Source of the DNA: Escherichia coli
GTDB lineage: Bacteria; Pseudomonadota; Gammaproteobacteria; Enterobacterales; Enterobacteriaceae
Direction of reading: 5' to 3'
NCBI RefSeq assembly: GCF_036503815.1
Contig: NZ_AP027766.1
Location: forward strand, 1 to 64,000
Length of the DNA stretch: 64,000 nt
Numbering within the stretch: position 1 is the first letter of the stretch; each line of letters begins with the position of its first letter. A program made the translations under genes and the position numbers. Shown in pieces: positions 8,843 to 18,520 of the stretch. The notes beneath the pieces were generated by a model. That model ran no database searches. It was given only the letters and a program-made list of their open reading frames with translations, and was not told the DNA's origin.

Positions 8843-9662
8843 GGCACTGTTGCAAATAGTCGGTGGTGATAAACTTATCATCCCCTTTTGCTGATGGAGC
8901 TGCACATGAACCCATTCAAAGGCCGGCATTTTCAGCGTGACATCATTCTGTGGGCCGTACGCTGGTACTGCAAATACGGCATCAGTTACCGTGAGCTGCA
9001 GGAGATGCTGGCTGAACGCGGAGTGAATGTCGATCACTCCACGATTTACCGCTGGGTTCAGCGTTATGCGCCTGAAATGGAAAAACGGCTGCGCTGGTAC
9101 TGGCGTAACCCTTCCGATCTTTGCCCGTGGCACATGGATGAAACCTACGTGAAGGTCAATGGCCGCTGGGCGTATCTGTACCGGGCCGTCGACAGCCGGG
9201 GCCGCACTGTCGATTTTTATCTCTCCTCCCGTCGTAACAGCAAAGCTGCATACCGGTTTCTGGGTAAAATCCTCAACAACGTGAAGAAGTGGCAGATCCC
9301 GCGATTCATCAACACGGATAAAGCGCCCGCCTATGGTCGCGCGCTTGCTCTGCTCAAACGCGAAGGCCGGTGCCCGTCTGACGTTGAACACCGACAGATT
9401 AAGTACCGGAACAACGTGATTGAATGCGATCATGGCAAACTGAAACGGATAATCGGCGCCACGCTGGGATTTAAATCCATGAAGACGGCTTACGCCACCA
9501 TCAAAGGTATTGAGGTGATGCGTGCACTACGCAAAGGCCAGGCCTCAGCATTTTATTATGGTGATCCCCTGGGCGAAATGCGCCTGGTAAGCAGAGTTTT
9601 TGAAATGTAAGGCCTTTGAATAAGACAAAAGGCTGCCTCATCGCTAACTTTGCAACAGTGCC
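8843..9662 (+). mobile_element. IS26 copy 2 (complete, 820 bp)
   Basis: Terminal repeats GGCACTGTTGCAAA and TTTGCAACAGTGCC bound 820 bp. It is inverted relative to copy 1. There is no 8-bp duplication at its edges, and the two copies do not share a flanking octamer. Confidence 0.95.
8906..9610 (+). CDS. tnpA: IS26 transposase
   Basis: Complete 234-residue IS6-family transposase beginning [12 protein letters not shown] and ending [12 protein letters not shown]. Same DDE residues as the first copy. Confidence 0.93.
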   Translation: MNPFKGRHFQRDIILWAVRWYCKYGISYRELQEMLAERGVNVDHSTIYRWVQRYAPEMEKRLRWYWRNPSDLCPWHMDETYVKVNGRWAYLYRAVDSRGRTVDFYLSSRRNSKAAYRFLGKILNNVKKWQIPRFINTDKAPAYGRALALLKREGRCPSDVEHRQIKYRNNVIECDHGKLKRIIGATLGFKSMKTAYATIKGIEVMRALRKGQASAFYYGDPLGEMRLVSRVFEM

Positions 9663-9691
9663 AGTTTTCGTTCCACTGAGCGTCAGACCCC
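9663..9691. other. Short remnant of a ColE1/pMB1-type origin flank
   Basis: The first 29 bases after IS26 (containing CGTTCCACTGAGCGTCAGAC) match the sequence that borders the RNA II end of ColE1/pMB1 origins. The origin itself is absent. This hints that the beta-lactamase segment passed through a ColE1-like plasmid. The rest of the interval to 9934 has no supported gene. Confidence 0.55.
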
Positions 9692-9934
9692 TGTTAAAAG
9701 CAGCTCACGGGGAACGCGTCAGTCCGGCTTCATAACGGGTCGGCTGGCAGCATCTGACTCAGCAAAAGACCGGGCGCTGTGAGCGGAAATATGGCCGGTT
9801 TTCGCCAGAACCCGGTTCCACGCAGAATTACACCTGCACTGAATATACCGCTTCTGGCGTCGATTTTTTCTGCTCCCCTGCAGCATGAGGCTCTGTAAGG
9901 CAGCCTGCTGCAAGGGGAGCAGACTCCAGCGAAA

Positions 9935-11683
9935 ATGATAAAAAACTCCGCGATGAAAAATAAACAAAGTATTCGCCCGTCATCACCTGAGAAGGGATTC
10001 AGCAACGTCAGATATAATATTCTTCTTGCCGGTATCGCATTAATCTTTATCGTGCTGGTTGCCAGGCTCACCGGACTTCAGCTTTTTGACCACGCTGTCC
10101 TGGAAAATGCGGCTGACCGTCGATCCGTACGGACACTTGCACTGCCAGCACAGCGCGGAACCCTGACCGATCGTTACGGCGTTGTTCTCGCCATGAGCGT
10201 GCCGGCACGTGACATCATTGCTGATCCAAAACGCATCGCTGCCGCTCATCCGGACTTCGCGGAAGCCAGATGGGCTTTTCTGGCCGACTTGCTGGATATC
10301 ACGCCTGAGGAACTTCGCAGAACTATTCAAGATAATTCGGACAAGGAATTCCTGTTTCTGAAGAAAAAGTCGCCCCTGTCATTGTCCAGGGCCGTGTCAC
10401 AGCTGCATCTGCCGGGCATAAGTCAGAAATACAATGAAAATCGCTACTATCCGCTGGGTGAGGCATCAGCCTCGCTCATTGGTGTGACCGGTGCCGAAAA
10501 TAGAGGGCTGAGTGGTATTGAGCAGAGCTTTAACACCGTTCTGAGAAAGGACTTCGGGGTGAAAAAAATACGCAAAAACGCCAGGGGGGGCGTCATCAGC
10601 GTGATCCAGTATGACGCTCCGGAAACTGCACCGGCGATCAGGCTGAGTATTGACAGTGTGCTTCAGTATATTGTTTACAGCCGGTTAAGGGAGGGGGTCG
10701 AGCAACATCACGCCCAGTCAGGCGCTGCGGTGCTTGTCAGCGTAAACACCGGCGAAATTCTGGCTATGGCATCCTATCCGTCGTTTAATCCCAACCGTTT
10801 TTCCGGTGCCACTTCCGCTGAAATGCGTAACGTGGCGATTAATGACAGCTTTGAGCCGGGTTCAACGGTTAAACCCTTCGTCATTCTTGAAGGCCTGCGC
10901 CGCCATATTATCAGCAGCAGCACGCTTCTTGACACAAGGCCGTTCAGGGTTGACGGCCATCTTATCCGGGACGTGGGATACTGGCCGGCGCTGACGCCGA
11001 CCGGCATACTTCAGAAATCCAGTGATACCGGAGTTTCACATATTGCCCTGGCGATGCCTTCGGATGCGCTGGTAAAAACGTATTCATCCTTCGGGCTGGG
11101 AAAACCGACAGGGCTGGGCCTTCCCGGTGAAAGTACTGGTTACTTTCCGTTCAGTCGCCATCGATGGGCTGATATTGAGCGCGCCACCTTCGCTTTTGGC
11201 TACGGCCTCCGGGTAACCCCGCTCCAGTTAGCCAGAGCCTATGCCACTCTCGGGGCCTGTGGCGTTTATCATCCGTTATCCGTTACACGGTTATCCGCGC
11301 CGGTGTACGGTGAGCAGGTGGCGGACCCGAAGCTTGCCGATGCTGTAATCAGAATGATGGAAAGTGATGTGTTACCCGGCGGAAGTGGCGTAAGGGCAGC
11401 TGTACCGGGCTACCGTCTGGCAATAAAAACCGGAACCGCAGAGAAGTTAGGTGCCGGTGGAAAATATGACGGGGGGCATATTACCTATACGGCAGGCGTC
11501 GCGCCGGCGAGCCGTCCTGAAGTGGCACTGGTTGTGGTTATTAACAATCCCAAAGCGGGACAGCATTTTGGTGGCTCAGTGGCGGCGCCTGTCTTCGGCC
11601 AGATTATCGGTCCGGTGCTTACCCGGCTGAAGATTGCACCGGATGCTTTACGTGCTCCGGTGGTACACCGACAGTCCGGCTGA
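9935..11683 (+). CDS. Class B penicillin-binding protein, FtsI-like transpeptidase
   Basis: A 582-residue membrane-anchored transpeptidase: one transmembrane segment near residues 25-45, a dimerisation domain starting with AQRGTLTDRYG, and a transpeptidase domain with the three active-site motifs STVK (in FEPGSTVKPF), SSD (in QKSSDTGVS) and KTG (in AIKTGTAEK). Division PBP3 of E. coli is of similar size. An alternative start lies six codons in (MKNKQS); neither has a strong ribosome binding site. It stands 64 bp upstream of the beta-lactamase gene in the same direction. A plasmid-borne extra PBP could be a passenger or could add beta-lactam tolerance; the latter is inference. Confidence 0.85.
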   Translation: MIKNSAMKNKQSIRPSSPEKGFSNVRYNILLAGIALIFIVLVARLTGLQLFDHAVLENAADRRSVRTLALPAQRGTLTDRYGVVLAMSVPARDIIADPKRIAAAHPDFAEARWAFLADLLDITPEELRRTIQDNSDKEFLFLKKKSPLSLSRAVSQLHLPGISQKYNENRYYPLGEASASLIGVTGAENRGLSGIEQSFNTVLRKDFGVKKIRKNARGGVISVIQYDAPETAPAIRLSIDSVLQYIVYSRLREGVEQHHAQSGAAVLVSVNTGEILAMASYPSFNPNRFSGATSAEMRNVAINDSFEPGSTVKPFVILEGLRRHIISSSTLLDTRPFRVDGHLIRDVGYWPALTPTGILQKSSDTGVSHIALAMPSDALVKTYSSFGLGKPTGLGLPGESTGYFPFSRHRWADIERATFAFGYGLRVTPLQLARAYATLGACGVYHPLSVTRLSAPVYGEQVADPKLADAVIRMMESDVLPGGSGVRAAVPGYRLAIKTGTAEKLGAGGKYDGGHITYTAGVAPASRPEVALVVVINNPKAGQHFGGSVAAPVFGQIIGPVLTRLKIAPDALRAPVVHRQSG

Positions 11684-11747
11684 ACAGAGCCTGTTTACTC
11701 ATTATTTATCTATTATTACTTAACTTAATTTTAAAAAGGATATTAAT

Positions 11748-12605
11748 ATGAAAAAGATCCGCCTTATTATAATCTCTTTACTGGCTGGAATGTGTACTCC
11801 AGCATTATCTACACCAGTCAATGTTACTGATACAATACAAAGCACAGAAGACCATATCAAAGGTCGGGTTGGTTTTACTGAAATAGACTTTTTATCCGGG
11901 AAGGTTCTGAGTAGTCATCGCCGTGAAGAACGTTTTCCTATGATGAGCACATTCAAAGTTTTGTTATGTGGAGCAATATTAGTACGTGTTGATAAAGGGC
12001 TTGAACAACTTGAACGCCGAATTACCTATAATAAGCATGACCTGGACGACTATTCTCCACTAACCAGTCAGCACATTGCAGATGGAATGACGGTTTCTGA
12101 GTTATGCAATGCTGCCATTACCACCAGTGATAACACTGCTGCAAATTTATTGCTATCAACTATTGGCGGGCCGGAGGGATTAACTCATTTTCTGCGTAGC
12201 ACTGGTGATAGTTATACAAGGCTTGATCGACACGAACCCAGCCTTAATGAGGCGAAGCCTGGCGATGAGCGTGATACCACCACTCCGGCAGCGATGGCTC
12301 AAACGCTACAAAAATTGTTAAACGAAAGTGTACTTACAGAAAAATCTCGAAAAAAATTAATAAGCTGGATGCAGGAAGATAAAGTCGGCGGGCCTCTGTT
12401 CCGCTCTGTACTGCCAGCTGGCTGGATGATAGCGGATAAAACAGGAGCAGGTGATCACGGATCTCGGGGCATCGTTGCACTGTTGGGCCCCGGAGGCAAG
12501 CCATCTCGTATAGTAGTCCTGTATATTACAAATACTCATTCATCTATGAATGAACTCAACGAGCATATTGCAGGGATCGGAGATTCAGTAATTAAGAACT
12601 GGTAA
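11748..12605 (+). CDS. blaLAP-2: Class A beta-lactamase, LAP type
   Basis: The 285-residue enzyme is exported to the periplasm (signal peptide about 1-22) and hydrolyses penicillins and early cephalosporins. The class A motifs are all present: STFK (MMSTFKVLL), SDN (TTSDNTAAN), the omega-loop Glu in [10 protein letters not shown] and KTG ([10 protein letters not shown]). It is TEM-like but clearly divergent. I recognise it as LAP from its sequence and from its linkage with qnrS1; the allele number is from memory and should be treated as provisional. The ribosome site AAAAAGGA precedes ATG. Base composition is more AT-rich than the PBP gene upstream. Confidence 0.85.
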   Translation: MKKIRLIIISLLAGMCTPALSTPVNVTDTIQSTEDHIKGRVGFTEIDFLSGKVLSSHRREERFPMMSTFKVLLCGAILVRVDKGLEQLERRITYNKHDLDDYSPLTSQHIADGMTVSELCNAAITTSDNTAANLLLSTIGGPEGLTHFLRSTGDSYTRLDRHEPSLNEAKPGDERDTTTPAAMAQTLQKLLNESVLTEKSRKKLISWMQEDKVGGPLFRSVLPAGWMIADKTGAGDHGSRGIVALLGPGGKPSRIVVLYITNTHSSMNELNEHIAGIGDSVIKNW

Positions 12606-12616
12606 TATATTTACAG

Positions 12617-13898
12617 TGGATTTGACCCTATATATCCAGACGTTTTTGCTCTCTTACGGTTGCGATAACTTCCTGCGTATATATTCCCGTGGTGAGCGAT
12701 ATCCCAGTGCACTATGCGGATGATGTTCGTTGTAATGACTGAACGCCACCGCCAGATTCATCACCGCTGCCTCGCTGTCCGGTTTCGGCATGATGCTGAT
12801 GTAGTCCCGTTTTATCGTCATCACGAAGCTTTCTGCTATGCCATTGCTTTCCGGGCTTCGCACTGCTGTCGTACAAGGCTCCAGTCCCAGCAACCGGGCG
12901 AACGCCGGCACTGTTGGCAACTGCCTTCCGAAGCGTTTTTCCACCGCACCCAGCATGACATCCTGCACCGTTTCTTTGTCATAGCCTCCGGTGCTCGCTG
13001 CCCAGTCAATGATCTCCCTGTCGCAGCAGTCCTGCGCGAAGGTCACCCGCAGCTTTTCGCCATTATCACAGCGGAACTCAAAGCCATCTGAGCACCAGCG
13101 CCGGTTACTTTCCGCTACTGCTACGCGCCCCTTATGGGCCCGCTTACGGCAAGGATCAGCGGGTTTACGTTCAAGAAGCAGATTATGCGTTCTCATAATG
13201 CGATACACCCGCTTTGCATTAACCACAGGCAGGCCGTCCCGCTCCGACTCCCGTCGCAGCAGCGCCCACACACGGCGATAACCATACGTCGGCAGGTCAG
13301 CCACCGCCATGTTTATCCGGGACAATACGGTGGTATCGTCAGAACGGGGCTGCCGTCTGCGATCCTGTCAGTCAGATGGCCGGTGAACCCGAATGCTCAA
13401 CTGCGCACGCGACACGCCAAGACTTCTGCAAACGTCGCTTATTCGTCGTTCCCAGGCAACGAGGGCGCATGCGCAATCCATTTTTTTGCCCGGCCGAACT
13501 CCACGGCCTCTTTGAGTATCTCGGCTTCCATCGTCTTTTTGCCCAGAAGGCGCTGGAGTTCGCGAATTTGCTTATTGGCGGCAGCGAGTTCGGAGGCCGG
13601 CACCACTTCCTCGCCCGATGCAACAGCCGTCAGTGAACCGTCTTAATATTGCTTGCGCCATTTGAATATCTGGTTTGCATTGATGCCATGCAGGCGCGCG
13701 ACATGAGACACGGTCATACCGGGCTCCATAGTCTGCTGAATAATGGCAATTTTTTCCTGCGGTGTACGACGCCGACGCCGCTCAGGTCCTGATAACACTT
13801 CAACCATCTTATCGTTCTGACTGGTATTAAACATAGTTCCAAGACTACCTCTTATTTTAAGAGAGTCGAAGTGTCTGGTGATCTATGGGGCCAGTCTA
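12617..13898 (-). mobile_element. IS3-family IS2-group element, decayed
   Basis: The right end carries an IS2-like terminal repeat (reading leftward TAGACTGGCCCCATAGATCA) and the left end an imperfect partner beginning TGGATTTGACCC. Length is about 1.28 kb, close to IS2. It separates the beta-lactamase gene from qnrS1. Confidence 0.75.
12654..13834 (-). pseudogene. IS2-like orfA/orfB transposase with nonsense codons
   Basis: OrfA begins at 13834 with a helix-turn-helix ([26 protein letters not shown]) but is stopped by TAA at 13643 where Gln is expected. The frame continues as an OrfA C-terminus ([15 protein letters not shown]). OrfB, in the shifted frame, shows another in-frame TGA where Trp is expected after HRPSD, then the intact integrase core with DDE residues ([22 protein letters not shown]) and ends RRKLSQP. 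With two nonsense codons the element is very probably immobile. Confidence 0.78.
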
Positions 13899-14201
13899 GC
13901 CCTCTTCCAAGTGTAGGGAGATATAGTCAAAGTTTGCTTCTCCGCCGATGAGTCCGCCCTGCGTCGGATAGTCCGATTTTTTACCGGCGAAGCACGGCTC
14001 TCCTAACCCTATCTAAAGCGAATAACTTTTTTCAACAGGGCCGCGTGCCAATGCAAGAGCGATAGGCGCTCTACGCGCCAATTTGACCACTTAAAACAGG
14101 TAAATTGAGGGGTTGTAATGTGTTGATGTAACAGGCTTTTATTTTAATGTCTTGGCATATGTATAATGGTAGTCTAGCCCTCCTTTCAACAAGGAGTACT
14201 C
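13899..14201. other. Upstream region of qnrS1
   Basis: No gene is seen in this 300-bp interval. A possible -10 box (TATAAT) occurs near 14160-14166 close to the ribosome site AAGGAG before the qnrS1 ATG, so the promoter of qnrS1 is probably here. I did not find a convincing LexA box in this stretch. Confidence 0.45.
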
Positions 14202-14858
14202 ATGGAAACCTACAATCATACATATCGGCACCACAACTTTTCACATAAAGACTTAAGTGATCTCACCTTCACCGCTTGCACATTCATTCGCAGCGACTTT
14301 CGACGTGCTAACTTGCGTGATACGACATTCGTCAACTGCAAGTTCATTGAACAGGGTGATATCGAAGGCTGCCACTTTGATGTCGCAGATCTTCGTGATG
14401 CAAGTTTCCAACAATGCCAACTTGCGATGGCAAACTTCAGTAATGCCAATTGCTACGGTATAGAGTTCCGTGCGTGTGATTTAAAAGGTGCCAACTTTTC
14501 CCGAACAAACTTTGCCCATCAAGTGAGTAATCGTATGTACTTTTGCTCAGCATTTATTTCTGGATGTAATCTTTCCTATGCCAATATGGAGAGGGTTTGT
14601 TTAGAAAAATGTGAGTTGTTTGAAAATCGCTGGATAGGAACGAACCTAGCGGGTGCATCACTGAAAGAGTCAGACTTAAGTCGAGGTGTTTTTTCCGAAG
14701 ATGTCTGGGGGCAATTTAGCCTACAGGGTGCCAATTTATGCCACGCCGAACTCGACGGTTTAGATCCCCGCAAAGTCGATACATCAGGTATCAAAATTGC
14801 AGCCTGGCAGCAAGAACTGATTCTCGAAGCACTGGGTATTGTTGTTTATCCTGACTAA
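14202..14858 (+). CDS. qnrS1: QnrS1 quinolone-resistance pentapeptide-repeat protein
   Basis: The 218-residue protein consists of pentapeptide repeats of the A(D/N)LxX type (FRRANLRDTTF, CDLKGANFSRTNF, DLSRGVF) that fold into a right-handed quadrilateral beta-helix mimicking DNA. It binds DNA gyrase and topoisomerase IV and lowers quinolone susceptibility. Length and sequence match QnrS1 as I remember it. The start has a strong AAGGAG site nine bases upstream. The flanks (LAP beta-lactamase upstream, ISKpn19 downstream) are a known association for this gene. Confidence 0.95.
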   Translation: METYNHTYRHHNFSHKDLSDLTFTACTFIRSDFRRANLRDTTFVNCKFIEQGDIEGCHFDVADLRDASFQQCQLAMANFSNANCYGIEFRACDLKGANFSRTNFAHQVSNRMYFCSAFISGCNLSYANMERVCLEKCELFENRWIGTNLAGASLKESDLSRGVFSEDVWGQFSLQGANLCHAELDGLDPRKVDTSGIKIAAWQQELILEALGIVVYPD

Positions 14859-15105
14859 TTGCTTTGATGTGTGATTTTAAACGCTCAAATTTATAAAACG
14901 AATAATATTGTCAACCTTGCAATAATAGACATAGGGACAACCATGTATAAATTTTTACCCTCAGGCGTCTTCACAATAGAGCCATATAGCAGTGGGTCAC
15001 TTAGTGGGCTTAATTTTTCCATTAAAGATAATATTAATATTGCTCAGTATAAAACATCATATGGTAGCCCATCTTGGCAAGTAAACATAAGGCTGCCATT
15101 TATAA

Positions 15106-15119
15106 GGCACTGTTGCAAA
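15106..15119. other. Orphan IS26-type terminal repeat
   Basis: GGCACTGTTGCAAA occurs here without an IS26 transposase, directly before the resolvase remnant. The interval from 14859 to here holds no supported gene. It may be a scar of an IS6-family event or the end of another element with a similar terminus. Confidence 0.4.
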
Positions 15120-15176
15120 AATGTGGAGGTGATAGGGGTACTACGCCGGAACCCCAGATTTTTCCGTCCGTTCAAA

Positions 15177-15606
15177 TTATCCACGGTTGAGCAGCTTGAT
15201 CCCGTCCGCCCGCAGTTGACCAACAGGGGAAATATGCCTGTACAAAGTTTGCCGGGTTATCCCAAGTTCCTGGCATAGCGTACTGACCTTTGTTTCTGAT
15301 TGTCCCATTGATGCCATTGCCAGTCGCAGTTTGACTGGCGTCATTTTATAAGGTCGGCCGCCGTTCCGCCCACGGGCTCTTGCTGATGCCAGACCTGCAG
15401 TCGTTCTTTCAGCAATCAGTTCGCGCTCAAACTCCGCCAGTGCGGCAAAGATACCGAAGACAAGCTTGCCAGCGGCCGTTGTTGTGTCGATAGTCGCCCC
15501 GTGACCGGTCAGCACTTTCAGACCGGTCCCCCTCGCGGTCAGGTCGTGCACTGTATTAATGAGATGACGAAGATCACGACCGAGGCGGTCCAGCTTCCAT
15601 ACGACC
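15177..15606 (-). pseudogene. Tn3-type serine resolvase, N-terminally truncated
   Basis: The remaining ~143 residues cover the later catalytic core (VVWKLDRLGRDLRHLINTV, with the FAALAEFERELIAERT helix), the hinge ARGRNGGRPY and the DNA-binding helix-turn-helix. The catalytic Ser lay in the missing N-terminus, cut off exactly at the ISKpn19 end. I could not find the missing half on the far side of ISKpn19, so a rearrangement followed the insertion. Confidence 0.82.
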
Positions 15607-15637
15607 GAGAGCATAAAAAATATTGGGGCAGCGTGAG

Positions 15638-17032
15638 CTATGCTGCCATCGCTGGTCCCTTCCCGTCACTTTGAAAACCCGGATACCAGCAGACAAATTT
15701 ATCCTGCAGTTCGTTATTCAAAACGGCGGTCCGGGTCTGTAACAAATAATGAGCCCCTTTTCTGCTCCACTGCATCTGCTGCTTTTTGGCCATTCGTCTG
15801 GCGATCACTTCATTGATCGTGGATTCCACAAACGCGGTTGATACCGGCTCTCCGTACCGACGCATTTCGCCGTAGTTTGGGATCATCATCTTATTATTCC
15901 GGATGTAGGTATACATTTCATCCAGATGTTTTTGCAGGGATTTCAGGCTAGGATAGCTGAGTTCAGGGTCATCGCAATACATAACGCAATTATCAATATG
16001 TTCCAGCGCAGCGACAACATTGCCATGCCAGAGATATCGTTTAATGCTTTCCAGCAGTGCCAGAACTTTACTCCCCGCCTCTGGATCTGATACCAGCAGT
16101 CCCCGGGCATATTGCATGAGCACCTTCAGCCTCATGGTGATATGAAACCAGTCCAGCACATGCGTTGACTCAGGGTACATACCGAACTGGAGGTCCCTGA
16201 GATTATCCGCGCCGTCGGACAGAAAAAATATCTGCTGGTTGGCCTGCATTCCCTGCGCTGAAAGGTGGGTCATGAGCCTGCGTTCCGGATGACAGTCATC
16301 CTTCTGAACAAAACCGAAGCGGCGGGTGTCAGCAGGCGCACCAACGGAAAAAGACTTCCCGGCAATAATTTCAAAATTACGCTTTTTGTCATCCCGATCG
16401 CGAACATAACCACCATCTATACCCACCACAAGCGGTTTTCCTGGCCTGGGCAGGTTCCCCCAGTCGCGGGGGCAGCCGGAAAGAAAACCTGAATGAGCTT
16501 CAGCCTCAGCGTCAAGACGCTGCGCCACCTGGCATAAATGATTCCTCACCGTTGAGGCATTCAGGCTGTGGCCCACCGGCAGAATATCTTTCAGCAGACG
16601 AGTCGTCATTTCATAGGAGATCATCGAGGCCCAGCGGGTTTCAATATATTTCAGTGCCGGGTGAGAATAATCGCCGGCCCAGTCGCTGAGCAAACTGACT
16701 GTCTTTGTATCACTCTCTTCACAACGGCACCGGTACACCCGAAGCCCGGATACCGGAATAACGCCAAACAGCGTCCGGTACCGTATTTTCTGTTTGCCTT
16801 TGATTCTGCGCGCAGCAAGGCAGTGAGGGCACCGGATATGGTGTTGAGTATATTCGTCTGCCTGCAGCTGGACCACCGACTGCTGGACCGTATTCAGCAA
16901 CAGCTTGGATTCTGACACCGATAATCCGATGTCGTTCCGGGTCTCCCCTGATTTCTGGATTGTCATCAGTTCCTCCGTTCGACTGGAGCCTGATTCATCG
17001 GTGATGACTATCTGGAGCGTCAGTTGCATCAT
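15638..17032 (-). CDS. tnpA: ISKra4-family transposase of ISKpn19
   Basis: 464 residues with an N-terminal zinc-binding region (CPHCLAARRI, CRCEE) followed by a DDE catalytic core: Asp in VVGIDGGYVRD, Asp in FFLSDGADNLRD and the downstream Glu in STAFVESTINEV. It catalyses movement of the element. The start could be the second Met. The opposite-strand frames are shadows. Confidence 0.85.
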   Translation of the reverse strand: MMQLTLQIVITDESGSSRTEELMTIQKSGETRNDIGLSVSESKLLLNTVQQSVVQLQADEYTQHHIRCPHCLAARRIKGKQKIRYRTLFGVIPVSGLRVYRCRCEESDTKTVSLLSDWAGDYSHPALKYIETRWASMISYEMTTRLLKDILPVGHSLNASTVRNHLCQVAQRLDAEAEAHSGFLSGCPRDWGNLPRPGKPLVVGIDGGYVRDRDDKKRNFEIIAGKSFSVGAPADTRRFGFVQKDDCHPERRLMTHLSAQGMQANQQIFFLSDGADNLRDLQFGMYPESTHVLDWFHITMRLKVLMQYARGLLVSDPEAGSKVLALLESIKRYLWHGNVVAALEHIDNCVMYCDDPELSYPSLKSLQKHLDEMYTYIRNNKMMIPNYGEMRRYGEPVSTAFVESTINEVIARRMAKKQQMQWSRKGAHYLLQTRTAVLNNELQDKFVCWYPGFQSDGKGPAMAA

Positions 17033-17065
17033 TGCCTCCTGCTGTGGTGGATGACTATCTCCCGG

Positions 17066-17638
17066 CTACTGGTTGTTCATCTGGTGACGAAGCTTATAAT
17101 ATGTGGAAACGCCAAGGCCCGCATGGTCGCAGGCGATCCTGAGCCTGACCCCTCTGCTTCTGAGTGCGTCAATTTCCTGGATCTTTTTGATATCGGCGCC
17201 GGGGCGCCCTGTTTTTTCACCCCGTGCTTTTTTCGCGGCGATGCCGTCGGCCTGCCTTTCCTTCAGTAAGGCTCGTTCAAACTGGCTGAATGCCGACATC
17301 ATGTGCAGCTGCAGTTCCTGCATCGGATTGTTTGTGCCGGCGCTGAACGTCAGCTGCTCTTTCAGAAAAATAAGGGTAACGCCCTGGTCACGAAGCCGGG
17401 TGGTGACAGCGCACATATCCGACATATTCCGGCAAAGGCGATCGATGGAATGAACCAGAAGCGTATCACCAGGGCGTAATTGCCCCAGGAGTTCCTGTAA
17501 CCCCGGGCGGTTTGTGTCCTTCGCGCTGGCATGCTCAACACAAATTTTATCAGGCTGAAAACCCGCCTTTGACAATGCCTCTTCCTGACGGGCCGTATTC
17601 TGATCGGCCGAGCTTACCCTGATGTAGGCATATTGCAC
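17066..17638 (-). CDS. Serine recombinase of ISKpn19
   Basis: 190 residues of the resolvase/invertase family. The catalytic Ser lies in YIRVSSADQN, the arginine motif in HSIDRLCRNM, and the C-terminal helix-turn-helix in RIACDHAGLGVSTYYKLR. It probably resolves cointegrates formed by the ISKra4-type transposase. It lies 33 bp upstream of the transposase gene, so the two are probably co-transcribed. Confidence 0.85.
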   Translation of the reverse strand: MQYAYIRVSSADQNTARQEEALSKAGFQPDKICVEHASAKDTNRPGLQELLGQLRPGDTLLVHSIDRLCRNMSDMCAVTTRLRDQGVTLIFLKEQLTFSAGTNNPMQELQLHMMSAFSQFERALLKERQADGIAAKKARGEKTGRPGADIKKIQEIDALRSRGVRLRIACDHAGLGVSTYYKLRHQMNNQ

Positions 17639-17774
17639 GCAAAACCTCCGGAAGGTCTTTAAACATCATAGAGATTTAAAGAATAATCCATAAACACTGA
17701 TTTAGGGAGGTTTATAGACATTTTTTCGGGGATCTGAGAGGCATGCTGAAAACGTATACCTTTATAGACATCAG

Positions 17775-18365
17775 TCAGCGACGACGGCCCAGCCAGATAA
17801 CTTCAGGCTCCAGTACCGGAGATGCAAGGTCGAGCCTGCTCAGTTGCCGGTTGATTTTGTGGCGGTTGAACCTGACAGCATCCAGGTCGTCAGCAAAAGG
17901 GCGGATCTCGCCGACCGTTGTTTCATCATCCGCATTAACGATAGCTTCAAGAAACGCCAGGGTTTTATCGAACTCATCCGCAGCTGTGGCTCCGGGCATA
18001 CCATGGCCGCTTATACAAAACGGCGCTTTCAGCGTAGAGTTTTCATAAATGGCCTCAACACGAATGTCATGAAGCCAGTGCTCAAAGAAATTGTATTCAT
18101 AGGTAAAGCGATCGCCAGCATCAAAAGCAAAATCATCAATCACGACCCGGAACGGATTATCGACAAAACCGATGCCTCCTTCGTAGGAGATACCGTAATC
18201 TTTGCCATAAATGTGAAATTGATGGAGATGGTCGTCCCCCCAGCCCTGCACTATCTGGAAAATGAAGTGAAGCGCGGCCAGTGACGTGTCGGCAGCAATT
18301 CTCAGCCGACGCCAGACCATCGGACTGACTCCATGAACTGCTATTTTGATGACGTAGATCTTCAT
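17775..18365 (-). CDS. Plasmid pRiA4b ORF-3 family protein
   Basis: The 196-residue protein has the family's opening (VHGVSPMVWRRLRI, LAALHFIFQIVQGWGDDHLHQF) and the downstream block FTYEYNFFEHWLHDIRVE. Such genes accompany several transposable elements; the biochemical role is unknown. It is inside the boundaries of ISKpn19 and is transcribed in the same direction as the recombinase and transposase. Confidence 0.75.
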   Translation of the reverse strand: MKIYVIKIAVHGVSPMVWRRLRIAADTSLAALHFIFQIVQGWGDDHLHQFHIYGKDYGISYEGGIGFVDNPFRVVIDDFAFDAGDRFTYEYNFFEHWLHDIRVEAIYENSTLKAPFCISGHGMPGATAADEFDKTLAFLEAIVNADDETTVGEIRPFADDLDAVRFNRHKINRQLSRLDLASPVLEPEVIWLGRRR

Positions 18366-18484
18366 AGTCAGCAGGTATTGTTATGAAATGATGGTGGTTA
18401 TTTTAACCCCTGTAGATGGCATCATTCGATGGCTGCCCCGAGGTTTTTCATGCTCTCCTAAAAGAACTTTCCGCTAAGCGATAG

Positions 18485-18502
18485 ACTGTATGTAAACACA
18501 GT
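18485..18502. promoter_or_regulatory. LexA-box-like site before IS91-family transposase
   Basis: CTGT-N8-ACAG (CTGTATGTAAACACAG) is a perfect match to the LexA core and lies 18 bp before the transposase ATG. It would place the transposase under SOS control. The gene itself is truncated here. Confidence 0.5.
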
Positions 18503-18520
18503 ATTGCAAGGACGCGGAAC

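Larger units (their letters stand above)
15607..18457 (-). mobile_element. ISKpn19 (ISKra4 family), complete
   Basis: Imperfect inverted repeats starting GAGAGCAT and sharing AAAAA and GGGGCAGC delimit 2851 bp, the length I recall for ISKpn19. Contents are an ISKra4-type transposase, a serine recombinase and a pRiA4b ORF-3-type gene, all reading leftward. It is often next to qnrS1. Confidence 0.85.

Noticed and set aside
5806..9662. IS26-bounded composite transposon
   Set aside because: The copies are inverted and the outer flanks share no 8-bp duplication, so transposition as a unit is not supported.
14871..15278. 135-codon frame after qnrS1
   Set aside because: It runs through an IS26-like end into the antisense of the resolvase remnant, so it is a chimera of unrelated DNA.
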